DNA from: Crotophaga sulcirostris
Taxonomy: Eukaryota > Chordata > Aves > Cuculiformes > Crotophagidae
DNA: 64,000 bases
Assembly: GCA_013397455.1 (NCBI GenBank)
Contig: VYZB01000383.1
Coordinates: 193,711-257,710, forward strand
Reading direction: 5' to 3'
The notes beneath the pieces were generated by a model. It did not search any database and was not told the DNA's origin. It worked only from the letters and a program-made list of their open reading frames with translations. Both the position numbers and the translations under genes were made by a program. Of the stretch, positions 14,603-24,973 are shown piece by piece. Numbering within the stretch: position 1 is the stretch's first letter; the number at the start of each line of letters is the position of its first letter.

Positions 14603-15333
14603 AGAAGTCACAGTTGCTTTACCACCCGCCCAGTTCCACTATGTTCTGCAATAAGTCAGGTTTGAGAAACACATTCAAGTCTTATAATTCACACAATGCC
14701 AGTGCTCCTGGGCCTGGGCTCAGTTATGAGTGAGACTTTGGCCAACAGCTTGCTCTGGGTTACCCACCTGAGCAGTACAGATCCACCACATTCACCCATA
14801 AGAGCCCATAAAAAAAAGTTAGACTTGATCTTTGCTGGTGAGCTGGGAAGTCCTGATACAGGGCCAGTTGACCTTTCCACTTCAGAGGAACACGTTAACC
14901 CTAAACAACAGAAAGCCCCTCCCCAAGGGGTGACACATGTCACTCTTCACCCAACACGGGGAGCAGCTCAGGGGAGACAATCCAGCAGGAGGGAGCCGAT
15001 GCTGCTCCTCCCGCAGTGCCACTTCACCCTGACTGGGGCTCACAGCCCGCACACGTGTCAGTCTGCTTCCCAGGGACACTCCTGCAGCCTGCACAGAGCT
15101 GGGAACAGCACAGCCTGGCTACAGAGAGGGACTAGCCAAGTTTTTAGACACAGTACAACTCCCCACATTGCCTGAAGTGATCTGAGCCACACAACATGAA
15201 GGCTGACACATCAGGTGTGCTCACACCACCGTTACAGGCAGTGCTGGCGGTATTACAACCGAAAAGGAGCAGCACTAATGATAACAGACTGACGTCCCTC
15301 ATCATCAACACTGTACTCTGCCAGACTCTAAGT

Positions 15334-15524
15334 CAGAGGTGTCAAACTCATGGCCTGTGGGCCAAATGCTGCCCTCCACCTTGTTTCATCCAGCCTGGCA
15401 CCTTGTTTGTCCCCAGGGGTAGCACTGAGCTCCGTGTCCCTGTGCTCCTGCCAGCGCTGGGCACAGCACGTGACGCGTGTTACGCTGCAGGAGAACGCCA
15501 AGAGCCAGGAGTTTGACACCCCTG
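15334..15524. mobile_element. Short non-autonomous hAT-like (Charlie-type) element with target duplication
   Basis: The ends are 16-bp terminal inverted repeats, cagaggtgtcaaactc (15334-15349) and gagtttgacacccctg (15509-15524), with one mismatch. Flanking 8-mers ctctaagt (15326-15333) and ctctaaag (15525-15532) match at 6 of 8 positions and fit the 8-bp hAT target duplication. The 191-bp body has no transposase and is moderately GC-rich. Confidence 0.85.
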
Positions 15525-18353
15525 CTCTAAAGATTAACAACCCCAAGACAGCTACTTCCTCAGAAAGGCAAATCTTCTGGATGTGCAATATTTATCATCA
15601 TCATTCCTGGTGTTTTTGACAGCTGCTGGAAGTGTCACCTTTGTTCAAAAGCTGCAGGAGGTGTCAGGGACACAAGAAACCTGACAAACTTAGCTCGTCT
15701 TTAGGTCATAATAAACTTGTGACCATGGGTGAAGACAAGCCTCCTCCCCTGGTTTTTACAACCTCAAAAAGATAAACTGGAAGTTGCACAGAGCTGCTGA
15801 CAGATATGGTGAGCGCGTGTGCTGCATTTGTGCTCTGCTTGGAGAGCAGGGAAGAAGCAACAAACCAGCCTATGGCACCATGGGAAACTGAACCCTCCCT
15901 CAAACACACAAAAAAAGATATTAATAACTCACATTCTCATTATTAATTTTATTATAGTCCTAATTTGTGAAGCTAATTCATACAACTGCAGGCTTTTTTA
16001 CTGATATGGAAGATGAAAAGTTCCCAGTAGAGCAGTGGGAGATCCTGTTCTTCCCACGCCTTGGTCTCTGAGCCCGTAGCACTCCTCCATTCCTCCCAGC
16101 TCCCTTTCCCCCAGGCTACTCTTCAGTCTCAATGCCCACACAGGAGCTCCAACAGTGCAGAAATGCTGACACACCCTCGCTCTGGGCACTGCACCCAGCC
16201 CCAGCATGAGCAAGGACAGAGAGACAGCAGAGCAGGTTACGCACAGTGAGGAAAACTGGAGTATTTGTGTCTGGAAGCACAAAAATCTGTCAATGAAGTC
16301 AAGGACAAAAGGCAAGCTGTGTAGGGTCTCAGGCACTGTAAGACAGTTAAATCTTTAAATTCATCTAAACAGTGATAGAGGATGGGGTAAAAAAAAAAAT
16401 AAATAAACAAAAAATTACTTCTCAATGAAGCCTAAGACTAGCAGATCTAACACCCATAGGTGCTTAACTTGCACTTACAGAAAGAAAAAAGGTGTCTGTG
16501 GAACCCTTCCTTAGGAATTTTGAAAACAATTATTTTCTTTCATGGAAAGAGATGGCCCTTGAAGAACTGTCAGCCCAGAAGAGGCCATCCCCATCATCCC
16601 ATCTTGCTCCTTTTGATATCTTCAGTGGTGCCTGCAGCCTTGAATTGCATCCCAGCGTGCACTAGGCTGCTCAGTCTGGAGATCAGAACAACCTCCCAAA
16701 AGCCCGTGACGAGCAGGTGATGTCTCTAGTTCAGGGACACACACATGCAGAGATGACTGCACAGCTAAAACTCACACTGCAAATCTAAGTGAACTTCCAT
16801 TTCTTTCTTTTAATTGATGTTTATTCTTACACATATCTCAACTATCTCACACTAAATACTCTTCTCATCAGTTATGATGCATCCGATTCTCTATTACGAT
16901 TAGAAAAACCCTCTGTAAACTTTGTTTAAATTTAGCCACAGGCACATTAAGCTCCAAAATCTTTCATCCTCCCACTAAAGAAACCTAACAGAAATCCTAC
17001 CCACAACCACCACCTCACCACAGCTTTTGCTCTAAAAGTCCACGTCGCAACAACACATCTCAGCACAGAGCACAAGCATGGCTCCTCAAACTCCAGACAA
17101 GAGCAATCCACATTTGACAAGAACATACTGGACCAACTTTGAAAATCTCTTCAAAAACAACAGAAAGATGTACCTTAGCCTACCCAAGTGGAAAGCAGAA
17201 AAGCTGGATCAGCAGTATGCTTGTTTCCATTTGAGCTAGGATTTCAGAACACCTGGAGGCTGTAACCTGTAAGATGTTTGCCAAGGAATTGGGTATTTAC
17301 AGATCTCTAAAAATGTACAGGGACATTTGTTTCTCAACTGCAGTGTTTTGCCACCACAAGCCTCATTTACTTGTACAGCCCTTGTTTTCCCATACTATGC
17401 AAAAGCAGAGTTTAATCCAGTGTTTTCAGTATTCACTGACATACAAGAAAAATCACATTTCAGAATAATCCAAAATACAACCTCAGAATTTTCAAATAAG
17501 ACCACTTTATTATTTCCTGCAGGGATGAAGTTGACTGTATTTTCAAGAAGAATGGTGCCTCGAAGTGAAAAAAAATTTTTTTTCCAGTTGAGACCTCTCT
17601 CCTGCTCTCAGCCTTGCCAAGGGTGGAGGTTTGACAGGAACCTGCAGCACTGAACTCATGTTCTTCATCTCTGCTCTACTTGGCTGTTGACAGAAAGACG
17701 AATTCCCTCGCCAATAATCCTCTCAATGAACCTATCCCTAAAAATGAGTGATACTCATTAAAACTACTTTCTAGCTCAAAAGCTTACAGATAAGAAATGC
17801 ACTAATAGGATATTTGCTTTTAAAGCAAGCAAAACACTAGCCTCAAACAAGGAAAAAAAACAGAAACAAGGCTCTGATAAGGGCCTTGACTATCAGTTAT
17901 AAAAATACAAAGCAAGTAAACTCAGGAACTGCAAAATACAATCCCTAAGCAATGAGCTTTAAATGAAACACTACTACATTAATATGTGCTATTTAGGGCA
18001 CTAAAACTGAAAAGGTTTCTTCTCTTCAGTTACTAATTTACTTTATGAACAATTTAAAGATGCACAAGGACTTGAATCCAGAAGATCCATTTCCCTAATG
18101 ACACTCCAGGGGGAAAAGGACAGCTCTAACATAACTTTGTGCTCTTGAAACTTAAGCTTCGTTCTCCTCCTGATACTGCTAGGAAGACAGTGCAGACTAA
18201 CTAAGGGTTAGCAAAAGCTATGTCTATATTTCTGAATGATCACCTAACACTTCGTCTTCCCTAACACAGTGCTTGCTCTGTATCCATTTGAATGCCTCAC
18301 CAATTGAAAATTGCTAAAAACACCCAAAAGAGAATTCAGATACTTCTACTCAC

Positions 18354-18421
18354 CACTTGCACTCTGGATCATGTTTCCAGATTTTTGGACCTCGTCGAAT
18401 TTCGTAAAAATTACATTCAAC
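18354..18421 (-). CDS. CLASP1: CLASP1 coding exon 7 (residues 215-237 plus one base), last one in window
   Basis: This is a 68-nt exon between acceptor ctttcaaacag and donor AGTG|gtgagtag. After Arg215 it encodes LNVIFTKFDEVQKSGNMIQS and AS. It is the C-terminal end of TOG1 and the start of the linker toward the SR-rich region. A leftover G should be completed by a downstream exon beginning with a DKNF-type text. I looked for that exon in 1-18353 on the minus strand and did not see it, so the gene most likely continues left of the window. Exonic Ser237 corresponds to an Asn in human. Confidence 0.94.
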
Positions 18422-19103
18422 CTGTTTGAAAGTTAAAGAAAGAAATACTTTGTGAACAGTTGAATTTACTTTTTAGGAATCTTCTAAACTAAGATGTTAT
18501 AGGACAAATTTTTCTTCACTCAGGTCATTATTTTAAAATTAAAAAAATGACAGCATGCAAAGGCTGATTAGAAAAAAACTGTGTAATGACTGATATTACA
18601 GAGACATAAGAGATACACTGGAAATACTACATTACTGAAGATGACATGTCTAGTTGTAGGCACGTTTCCAATTCACTACTACTTTGCCCGTCTTAACTAT
18701 TAGCAGAAATACCCAAAATAAACATACAAAATAAAAATACAAAAAACCCAAACAGCTTCACATATTTGGTTTTAGCCTTGGCAATTCTTTTGTATTCGTT
18801 TTACAGACCTGATGGAGCAAAAAATCTTTACCACATCTCATTATCTGTAAACTACACATCAGTACCAATTCTACGGGTTTTCCAAAGATGCTGTGGTATA
18901 TGTGGGCAAAGATATAGGATCCACATTACGTGCAATCCGAGTTAAGTGTTTGTAGGATTAAAAAAAAAAAAAAAATTAAAAACCAAAACCACCACACCCT
19001 GATCACAGGAAAAGGTTCAATCATGCAGCTCCTGAAGCTTCCTAAAGGAAGGAAGGGAATAAAAAGCAGCCCAAAAGTAGATATAAGGACATTTTTGACT
19101 CAC

Positions 19104-19201
19104 CGAGATTGGGGTAGTCCTTTTTTACTGAGATCAGCCCTTACACGTTCACCAACGTGTCTATAAATCTCCACAAGACTGTTTATTGCTGCATCTCGAA
19201 C
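19104..19201 (-). CDS. CLASP1: CLASP1 coding exon 6 (residues 183-214 plus two bases)
   Basis: This is a 98-nt exon between acceptor tcacattcag and donor TCTCG|gtgagtc. It encodes VRDAAINSLVEIYRHVGERV followed by RADLSKKGLPQS. The VRDAA motif and the EIYRHVGE helix are typical of the last HEAT repeats of CLASP TOG1. The exon leaves CG, and the next exon adds G to give Arg215. A CR1 fragment (19971-20162) lies in the upstream intron without touching the exon. Confidence 0.95.
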
Positions 19202-19970
19202 CTGAATGTGAGATATGAGAGAAATACGTCGTCTTCATAATTTAAATAAATAAATCTCTGCCCTACCTTGGAGAAAGAAGTTTGCATATTTCTCAGCAAC
19301 AAGAGTTGCCACTATTCACATCTTCACTGAAGGCACCTCTGCCAAACTCCACCCGTTGTGTACAACCAGCCCATTGGCCGGATCAAAACAGCAATGAGAC
19401 ACACAAATAGACCTCATATTGCAAGCACATTATAAAACAAATGGATTTTTAATGGCATCTTACAAACTTCTGTTCCTGTGTTGACAACAAAATACGGAGG
19501 AAGGAGGAGTAATCAATCACTCACGTCACCAGGAATTTTGGATGTTTTCCAAACCAGTTTGCAAGAAATAGCTAAGCACATCCTTCCTTCTGCAACAAAA
19601 GTGACTGAGGTGTCAGCTCTGCACTGAACCTCTCTCCTCCACTGGCCACAGCAGGCAGAGAAGGCAGACTGTCTGCTCTGCCAGAGACACCTACGGAGCT
19701 GTGCACATCTGCACAGAAGATGGCCTGGTAGCCCCCTAAGTGTGCCACCACATCAGGACCAGACCCAGGATATTTTGTGGGCTCAATCAAGAATCGCCTG
19801 TAGGTGGGAGTCAAAGGACAGGGAGAAGTGCCCTCCTTCCCAGCCAAAAAGCCCTAAGACTTATGCTCAGCTCACCCCTTTCTCCCACTCCAAAGCCTTT
19901 CCCTTCAGCAGGGTCACTGCCAGTTTCCAAACCCTTACCTCCACTCACCCCTGACTCAGCTGTCTTACAG

Positions 19971-20162
19971 AATTGTCGAATCATCGGGTCGGAAAAGACC
20001 TCTGAGATCACTGAGTCCAACCCTACCTGTCCACTTACTAAACCATCCCCCTGAGCAACTCCTCTACCTGTCTTTTAAACACCTCCAGGGATGGGGACTC
20101 CACCACCTCCCTGGGTAGCTGTGCCAGTGCCTGACCATCCTTTCAGTGAAGAAATGTTTCTT
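19971..20162 (-). mobile_element. CR1 3' fragment, GATGATTCGACAATTCT subfamily
   Basis: On the minus strand this matches the CR1 inserted in the minisatellite at 63233-63638. Shared features are the ggtcttttccgacccgatga / attcgacaattct tail, the ggacaggtagggttggactc box and the ctggcac...gctacccagg stretch. It lies in the CLASP1 intron upstream of coding exon 6. Confidence 0.88.
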
Positions 20163-21928
20163 GCCTCTCTTCTCACGTACAGCCCTGTACACCACCAGAC
20201 AGGGCCTGGGGGACTCTGGTGTCCCAAGTTCCTGGGTCCTGGCAGAGCCTTACCCAGCCTCGCTCTCTGCCTCCGACAGCCAGGGAGGAGAGGTGGCAGC
20301 ACTGGCACTGGCAGGGGTGGGCAAAGCCCACACTGGGTGGGGCAGGGAGCCCATGCTATCACACTCTGCCCAATCTACCACAGCAATAATAAAGCTTTAA
20401 TGCTCCTTTTATTTTTGAGAAAACAGCCATACCGTTTTCATATCAGATGCTCACTGGGTGACACAATTACATTAGGAGGAAACAAACCAACAAAAGCACT
20501 CTTTCTGAAGAGGGCAGTCATGGAGCAGCTTCCCTGTCCATAACAAAAGAGAAAAACGCTGCATTTGACCTGGAAATGGGTTTCTCCATCATCTGTCACC
20601 GAGAGAGGGCAGCATTGACCGAGCATCAGGTCTCCCAGAGCTCAGGAGCTGGCACTGGCAGAGCAAAAGCACCCCCACAGGAGCCAGGACCAGCCCCTGC
20701 TCAACCAGGAGCCACTTTTGACATCGGTTTGTGTCCAACCAGTTTGGGCAGGGGCTTTCTAGGCAGGAAGAACCAGAGCCAGGAGAAAGGGCAAGAGATC
20801 AGCCTCATTTCACCCCACAACTGGGAATGGGGATAGCAAGCTGTGCCAAGCACATGGAAGAGGCAGTACAGAGGGAAAACGTGTCTCAGTGTCCTCACCA
20901 GCTCTCCGACTGGTTCAACAGCTCCCCAACAGCAGAACCAAGGCATCTGGCTGTACTACGAGTTGAAGTGTTAAACCCAGTACTCACTTGAAGAGCAACA
21001 CCTTGCTCAGTCACAGCTCAGAACTATAAAGGACCCTCAACATTGAACTTCCTTAGAAACTTCTTGGGGTAACAGGTTGATCCTCCTGCATTGCCACAAC
21101 CAGCAAGGGAAGGCTGCTTGGTGCTCCTCAGCCAGGGGAGGTCCTGACAGCCATGGGAATATGGGCAATGCTCCAGATCCACTGTAAACCCATTCCCCAG
21201 TTGGTCATCTCACATTTCATTCCAGCTAAACAGCCATTCCAGACCTGGATCAGGTATGTGTCACCTGTGTCAGGAGGGCAACAAGAATGTGCAAAAACTG
21301 CCAGTACATGATATAGGACATAAGTTTGAATCCTGCTTCCTCACACTCCTCTTCTCACTAACCTCACATACTTGCATCCAATTTCAGATTACGTTCTGCC
21401 CAGGGCAGCAATAAAAAAAAAAAAACCCATAGAGGTGGCATATTTTTTTTCATTTGGTTGCATTGCTGATCTAAGGTTCCTATACAGCTTGCCTTCCCTC
21501 CACCCCTTATTCAGAATCTCTGTACAACTTCTGGCAGCGTACACGGCCAGGCTGTGTGACTGGTCCCATTTGCCTTCCCTGCCCAGACTGGTTCCTCTCT
21601 GAAGGTGGAAGGGTGCTGCACTGAGCCCAGAGGGATCCCTGCAGCCTCCCCTGCAATCAGGCTGTGAGGCACAGGAGGCTCCCTTCCCACCTGTTCTGTT
21701 CATCTCACCTGCAGATTCACGTAGAACTCTTGGAGTAACTGACACACTGGCTTAAGTACACTTCACATCACACCTCTTCAAAACCAGCCAGGGGTTCTTC
21801 ATGATCAGCATTGTTCAGAGTTCACCACCAGCAGCACAATTAAATAATTCACCAACCAGAATGCAGAGCCCTGCTTACCAGCAAGGCCATCACACAACCT
21901 TTCGACGTCACTCACAGCAAAGGCTTAC

Positions 21929-22004
21929 CTGGCTGTTTGGATCTCCAAGTAAGTTACATATATGTGGCACTATCTTACTCAATGTTAAACTCTGAGCTCC
22001 AGAT
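21929..22004 (-). CDS. CLASP1: CLASP1 coding exon 5 (residues 157-182)
   Basis: This is a 76-nt exon between acceptor cgttcccag and donor AGCCAG|gtaagcct. After completing Ala157 it encodes SGAQSLTLSKIVPHICNLLG and DPNSQ, a HEAT-like helix pair of the TOG1 array. It ends in phase 0. The short upstream intron (87 bp) and the 2.7-kb downstream intron are both GT-AG. A T-to-S change in GAQ(T/S)L is the only notable difference from the usual vertebrate text. The exon is far too short to show as an independent open frame and was placed by homology plus splice sites. Confidence 0.95.
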
Positions 22005-22091
22005 CTGGGAACGAAGAACAAAAGAGCACCAGTGTGAATCACAGATCAGGTGTGTGTCCGTAACGTAGGTGTGCAGGAGGTTCCGACTTAC

Positions 22092-22183
22092 GCATTGAGT
22101 GTTGCAATAAGGCAGAGGCAAATCCCTTCTCTCGTCCGGAAATTCTTGTGTTTGAATCCTCCCAGCATCCTGTCCCACACATA
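22092..22183 (-). CDS. CLASP1: CLASP1 coding exon 4 (residues 127-156 plus two bases)
   Basis: This is a 92-nt exon between acceptor cttccgcag and donor AATGC|gtaagtcgg. It encodes YVWDRMLGGFKHKNFRTREG and then ICLCLIATLN. The FKHKNFRTREG stretch is one of the best conserved loops of CLASP TOG1 and is near-identical across vertebrate CLASP1 and CLASP2. The exon is easily missed because chance open frames overlap it in another phase. It leaves GC, and the following exon supplies A to complete an alanine codon. The next intron is unusually small at 87 bp. Confidence 0.95.
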
Positions 22184-22286
22184 CTGCGGAAGACAGCAAG
22201 GAGAGTGAGACAGGAAAAAAAGAAGCAGGGGAAGAGATAGGTTCTTTATTCCAGCAAACATAAATCACATCATCTCTGGAACTTGG

Positions 22287-22405
22287 AGAAGGAGATTGGC
22301 TGAGGCACTTAGTGCCAGGGTTTAGACGATGGGTTGGTGTTGGTGTTGGGTTCTAGGTTGGACTCGATGACCTCAGAGGTCCTTTCCAACCTTGTGATAC
22401 TGTGA
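22287..22405 (+). mobile_element. CR1 3' end, TGATACTG-tail subfamily, copy 2 (short)
   Basis: It starts at about ggagattggctgaggcactt and ends cttgtgatactgtgaac. It is a 5'-truncated copy in the 833-bp CLASP1 intron, in the opposite orientation to the gene. Confidence 0.9.
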
Positions 22406-22642
22406 ACTTAAATATAAGCTTTACACCCATCCAAGCAGGACAAGAAGCAGGGAAAAAAAACCTCTTGGATCTGACTAATTCATTGTTCTGTGCTGACTTC
22501 ACAGTAACTCCCCAGTAGTTAAAACAATACTTTTACTGACAGAAAGCAAGAACCTTCCAAAGGCCCAGAACAACTACTCCAACATCCACCAACCCTCCCA
22601 AGTGTATCCTGACATTGCAACAGCATTCTCAAGCGAAGGAAA

Positions 22643-22885
22643 AATTCAGGGAAAGTTTAGGCTTGATGTTAGGAAAAAGCTCTTCCCTGAAAGGGTGATT
22701 GGCCATGGGAATGCGCTGCCCAGGGAGGTGGTGGAGTCACCAACCCTGGAGGTGTTTAAGGGGAGATTGGCTGAGGCACTCAGTGCCAGGGTTTAGATGA
22801 TGGGTTGGTGTTGGTGTTGGGTTCTAGGTTGGACTCGATGATCCCAGAGGTCCTTTCCAACCTTATAATTCTGTGATGCTGTGAA
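22643..22885 (+). mobile_element. CR1 3' end, TGATACTG-tail subfamily, copy 3
   Basis: It starts at ttcagggaaagtttaggctt, the same 5' point as the copy at 9596, and ends ttctgtgatgctgtgaa. It is the second CR1 of the same subfamily and orientation in this 833-bp intron. Confidence 0.9.
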
Positions 22886-23016
22886 ACATCTCATAACAAG
22901 ACGTAGGGAGATGAGGCCATTTCAGACAGAGCCACAGGAGAAAACCCTGTGACAGAACAGCAGTCCTCTTTGAGCAGCCAGCCAGTCACTCACACCACAA
23001 AGGCTGTCAAGCGTAC

Positions 23017-23120
23017 CTGAGGGTTAGCAGCTTGTTCCATGATTTTTAGCAGCAAGGCTTGATCCTGCTCCCTCACTGAGTCCTTCGAGTCTCCCAGCCT
23101 ATCAAGTAAACTTGGCAGCA
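23017..23120 (-). CDS. CLASP1: CLASP1 coding exon 3 (residues 92-126)
   Basis: This is a 104-nt exon between acceptor ttcctcag and donor CCTCAG|gtacgc. With the G carried over from the previous exon it encodes VLPSLLDRLGDSKDSVREQD followed by QALLLKIMEQAANPQ. The DRLGDSKDSVRE segment is the intra-HEAT loop signature of a TOG domain; such loops form the tubulin-facing edge in this family. It ends in phase 0. The next intron (833 bp) contains two CR1 fragments in the opposite orientation to the gene. No frame disruption is present. Confidence 0.95.
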
Positions 23121-23350
23121 CTGAGGAAAGAAAACAGGAAAAACCAAACCTCTCAGCAGGGAACTGTGAGAGTGGCACAGCCTCTCTGCTCTCCCCTTGC
23201 CTGATAGAAGGGTCAAGCCCTCCCGCCCTCCAGCAGAACCTGAAACCACACAGAGCCTCCCAAGCACCCTCGTGGGGAGAATAAAGGCTTTGAGGGGATC
23301 TCAGCAGAGCCACGGAGACACCCACACAGCCCCACACAGAGCCCCCTTAC

Positions 23351-23429
23351 CTGTGCCAATCTGGGCCTTGAAGCGATCTTGCAAGCGGGACACAAGCGCG
23401 GAAATGATGTCAATCCCCAGGAGAACCAC
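23351..23429 (-). CDS. CLASP1: CLASP1 coding exon 2 (residues 66-91 plus one base)
   Basis: This is a 79-nt exon between acceptor ctctgcttgcag and donor ACAG|gtaagg. It reads VVLLGIDIISALVSRLQDRF and then KAQIGT, the second HEAT-like repeat of the TOG1 array. Relative to the usual vertebrate CLASP1 text there are only conservative changes (for example I for M and S for T), as expected for a working orthologue. It ends in phase 1, and the following exon supplies TG to complete the Val codon. It is the first exon after the 27-kb intron that holds RNU4ATAC and is separated by only 230 bp from the next exon. Phase and residues were checked by hand across the junctions. Confidence 0.95.
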
Positions 23430-23759
23430 CTGCAAGCAGAGAAGAGACAGCACTTGAGTGCAGCCCTCCACCCTCTGGGGATGCACCCAAGAGGCAGGAG
23501 CGCCGGCACACGCTGCCAAAGCAGGGCCCCTTCCCACCCACACCACCAGCACCGTGTGTGTCTGCTTCAGGGCTGTGCTTCCACCCGTAACAGCCCTGCC
23601 CAGATGCACACAATCCTCCCTTGCATGGCTTCTGACACACAAAGTGATTTACAAACTCAAAAGCCCCCAAATGATTGCTCCCTGTGACATTCACAAGCCA
23701 AATTTCACTGCCAACAATCTGACAAAGCCAACAACTGTAATTGCTGCTCAACGCTAAGC

Positions 23760-23960
23760 TCATACATATTCATGTGCAACGCAGGCATACCATGCGCGTC
23801 GCAATTTCAGTATTTGCTGTAACTAACATTTCACATTAATTTTAATTATTATGTTTATAATTAGAAAATGGTGGCATTAACAGCTGCTCAATTAATCACT
23901 TGCATAAATTAAGCCCAACGCTTTCATGACGTAACTGAAACCCAGGGAAATGCAATTTAC
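23760..23960. promoter_or_regulatory. Candidate conserved non-coding element
   Basis: This is a repeat-free AT-rich block between a CLASP1 exon and a CR1. It has overlapping homeodomain-type cores (attaattttaattatt, caattaatcacttgcataaa) and a CRE-like TGACGTAA at 23928-23935. The appearance is that of deeply conserved intronic enhancers, but conservation cannot be judged from one sequence. Confidence 0.35.
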
Positions 23961-24052
23961 TGAGAGAAGAAGCTGCAGGACAGGCTGCAGACCAGAAAAC
24001 CCACTCTGATTGACTCCATTTAATAACAGTACAAATAATGTATCATATACGG

Positions 24053-24604
24053 AGGAGGGGATTCTCCCACTCTGCTCTGCACTGGTGCAGCCTCAGATCA
24101 AGTACTGGGTGCAGGTTTGGGTGCCATGGGATAAAAAGGACATCAAACTGCTGGAGAGTGTCCAGAGGAGGCCACAGAGCTGGTGAAGGGTCTGGAGGAG
24201 AAATCTTACGAGGAGAGGATGAAGTCACTTGGTCTGTTCAGCCTGGAGAAGAGGACACTGGGGGGGGACCTCACAGGGGTTCAGTGTTTCTTCACCAGGG
24301 AAGGAGGAGGAGCAGGCGCTGGGCTCTGCTCTCTGGTGATCAAGGACAGGACCCGAGGGAATGGCAGGAGATGTGCTGGGGAGGGTTGGGCTGGACATCA
24401 GGAGAAGGTTCTTCACCCAGAGGGTGGTGGAGCCCGGGCACAGCTCCCCAGGGAAGTGGTCACAAAGCCTGACAGTGTTCCAGAAGCACTGGACAAAGCC
24501 CTCAGTCCCACGGTGTGAATGCTGGGGTGTCCTGTGCAGGGACAGGAGCTGGGCTCGGTGATCCTTGTGGGTCCCTTCCAGCTCGGGTCATTCTGCGATG
24601 CTGT
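24053..24604 (+). mobile_element. CR1 LINE, 550-bp 3' segment next to the snRNA promoter
   Basis: This is the longest continuous CR1 3' segment here. It begins aggggattctcccactctgc, contains aaaaaggacatcaaactgct and cagcctggagaagagga, and ends gggtcccttccagctcggg plus a cattctgcgatgctg tail. Its frames are broken. Its 3' end lies about 120 bp from the GC box and octamers of RNU4ATAC. Confidence 0.92.
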
Positions 24605-24724
24605 GGATCCCTGGCAGGCCCCAAGCCCGTGCCGGCGGCTCTGGGGCTCTGGGCGGTGCCGCAGGCACACAGCGCCGGCCACGCGCACGTGGCTGCGGGT
24701 GAGCGGCAGGGAGCGCGCCGGGCT

Positions 24725-24756
24725 GCCCCGCCCCTATGCAAATAAGCTATGCAAAT
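24725..24756 (+). promoter_or_regulatory. RNU4ATAC distal sequence element: GC box plus two octamers
   Basis: A GC box (24725-24734) is followed by two perfect octamers ATGCAAAT at 24736-24743 and 24749-24756, spaced 13 bp start to start. They lie 218-238 bp before the snRNA start, the standard position of the distal element that recruits OCT1 to vertebrate Pol II snRNA genes. Perfect spacing to the snRNA makes this the enhancer of U4atac rather than a CLASP1 element, although octamers work in both directions. Confidence 0.85.
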
Positions 24757-24911
24757 CACCGCCAGACGCGCAGAGCGCTCTGGGTAGCGGCGCCGCTGCC
24801 GTCAAGAAGGGCTTAAAAACCGGGACTGGGGCTGAGACTGGGGTCGTCGCTCCCCGCACCAGGCCGGGACACGCGGGGCGACCCCGAGTCAGGCGCCGGG
24901 GCAAGGGGCGC

Positions 24912-24930
24912 CTCGCCCTGGCCTGGGCCG
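24912..24930 (+). promoter_or_regulatory. Candidate proximal sequence element (PSE) of RNU4ATAC
   Basis: The sequence CTCGCCCTGGCCTGGGCCG sits about 45-62 bp upstream of the snRNA start, where the SNAPc-binding PSE is expected. It keeps a TCRCC-like core but is very GC-rich, so the assignment rests mainly on position. No TATA box follows it, which fits Pol II rather than Pol III transcription. Confidence 0.5.
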
Positions 24931-24973
24931 CGGTTGGCGCTGCCGTAGGGGCGGCGCGGGAGGGCGCGCCCCC

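Larger units (their letters stand above)
1..18353. other. CLASP1: CLASP1 intron (right-hand part), no exon recognised
   Basis: This is the AT-rich intron that follows coding exon 7. It contains CR1 fragments, one hAT-like element and short simple repeats, each listed separately. I looked for CLASP1 linker exons on the minus strand and for any unrelated coding exon on both strands and saw none. The many open frames of 60-160 codons have no family resemblance and no splice or codon logic. Stretches such as 2300-5900 and 16400-18300 hold nothing I can name. Confidence 0.7.

Noticed and set aside
1..18353. Searched for the next CLASP1 exon (expected DKNFDDED-type text) on the minus strand
   Set aside because: No match with suitable splice sites was found; the exon is probably outside the window, though a by-eye search could miss a short one.
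24775..24790. Possible ZNF143/SBF-type site (ctctgggtagcg) after the octamers
   Set aside because: Too few matching positions to the known consensus to report as a feature.
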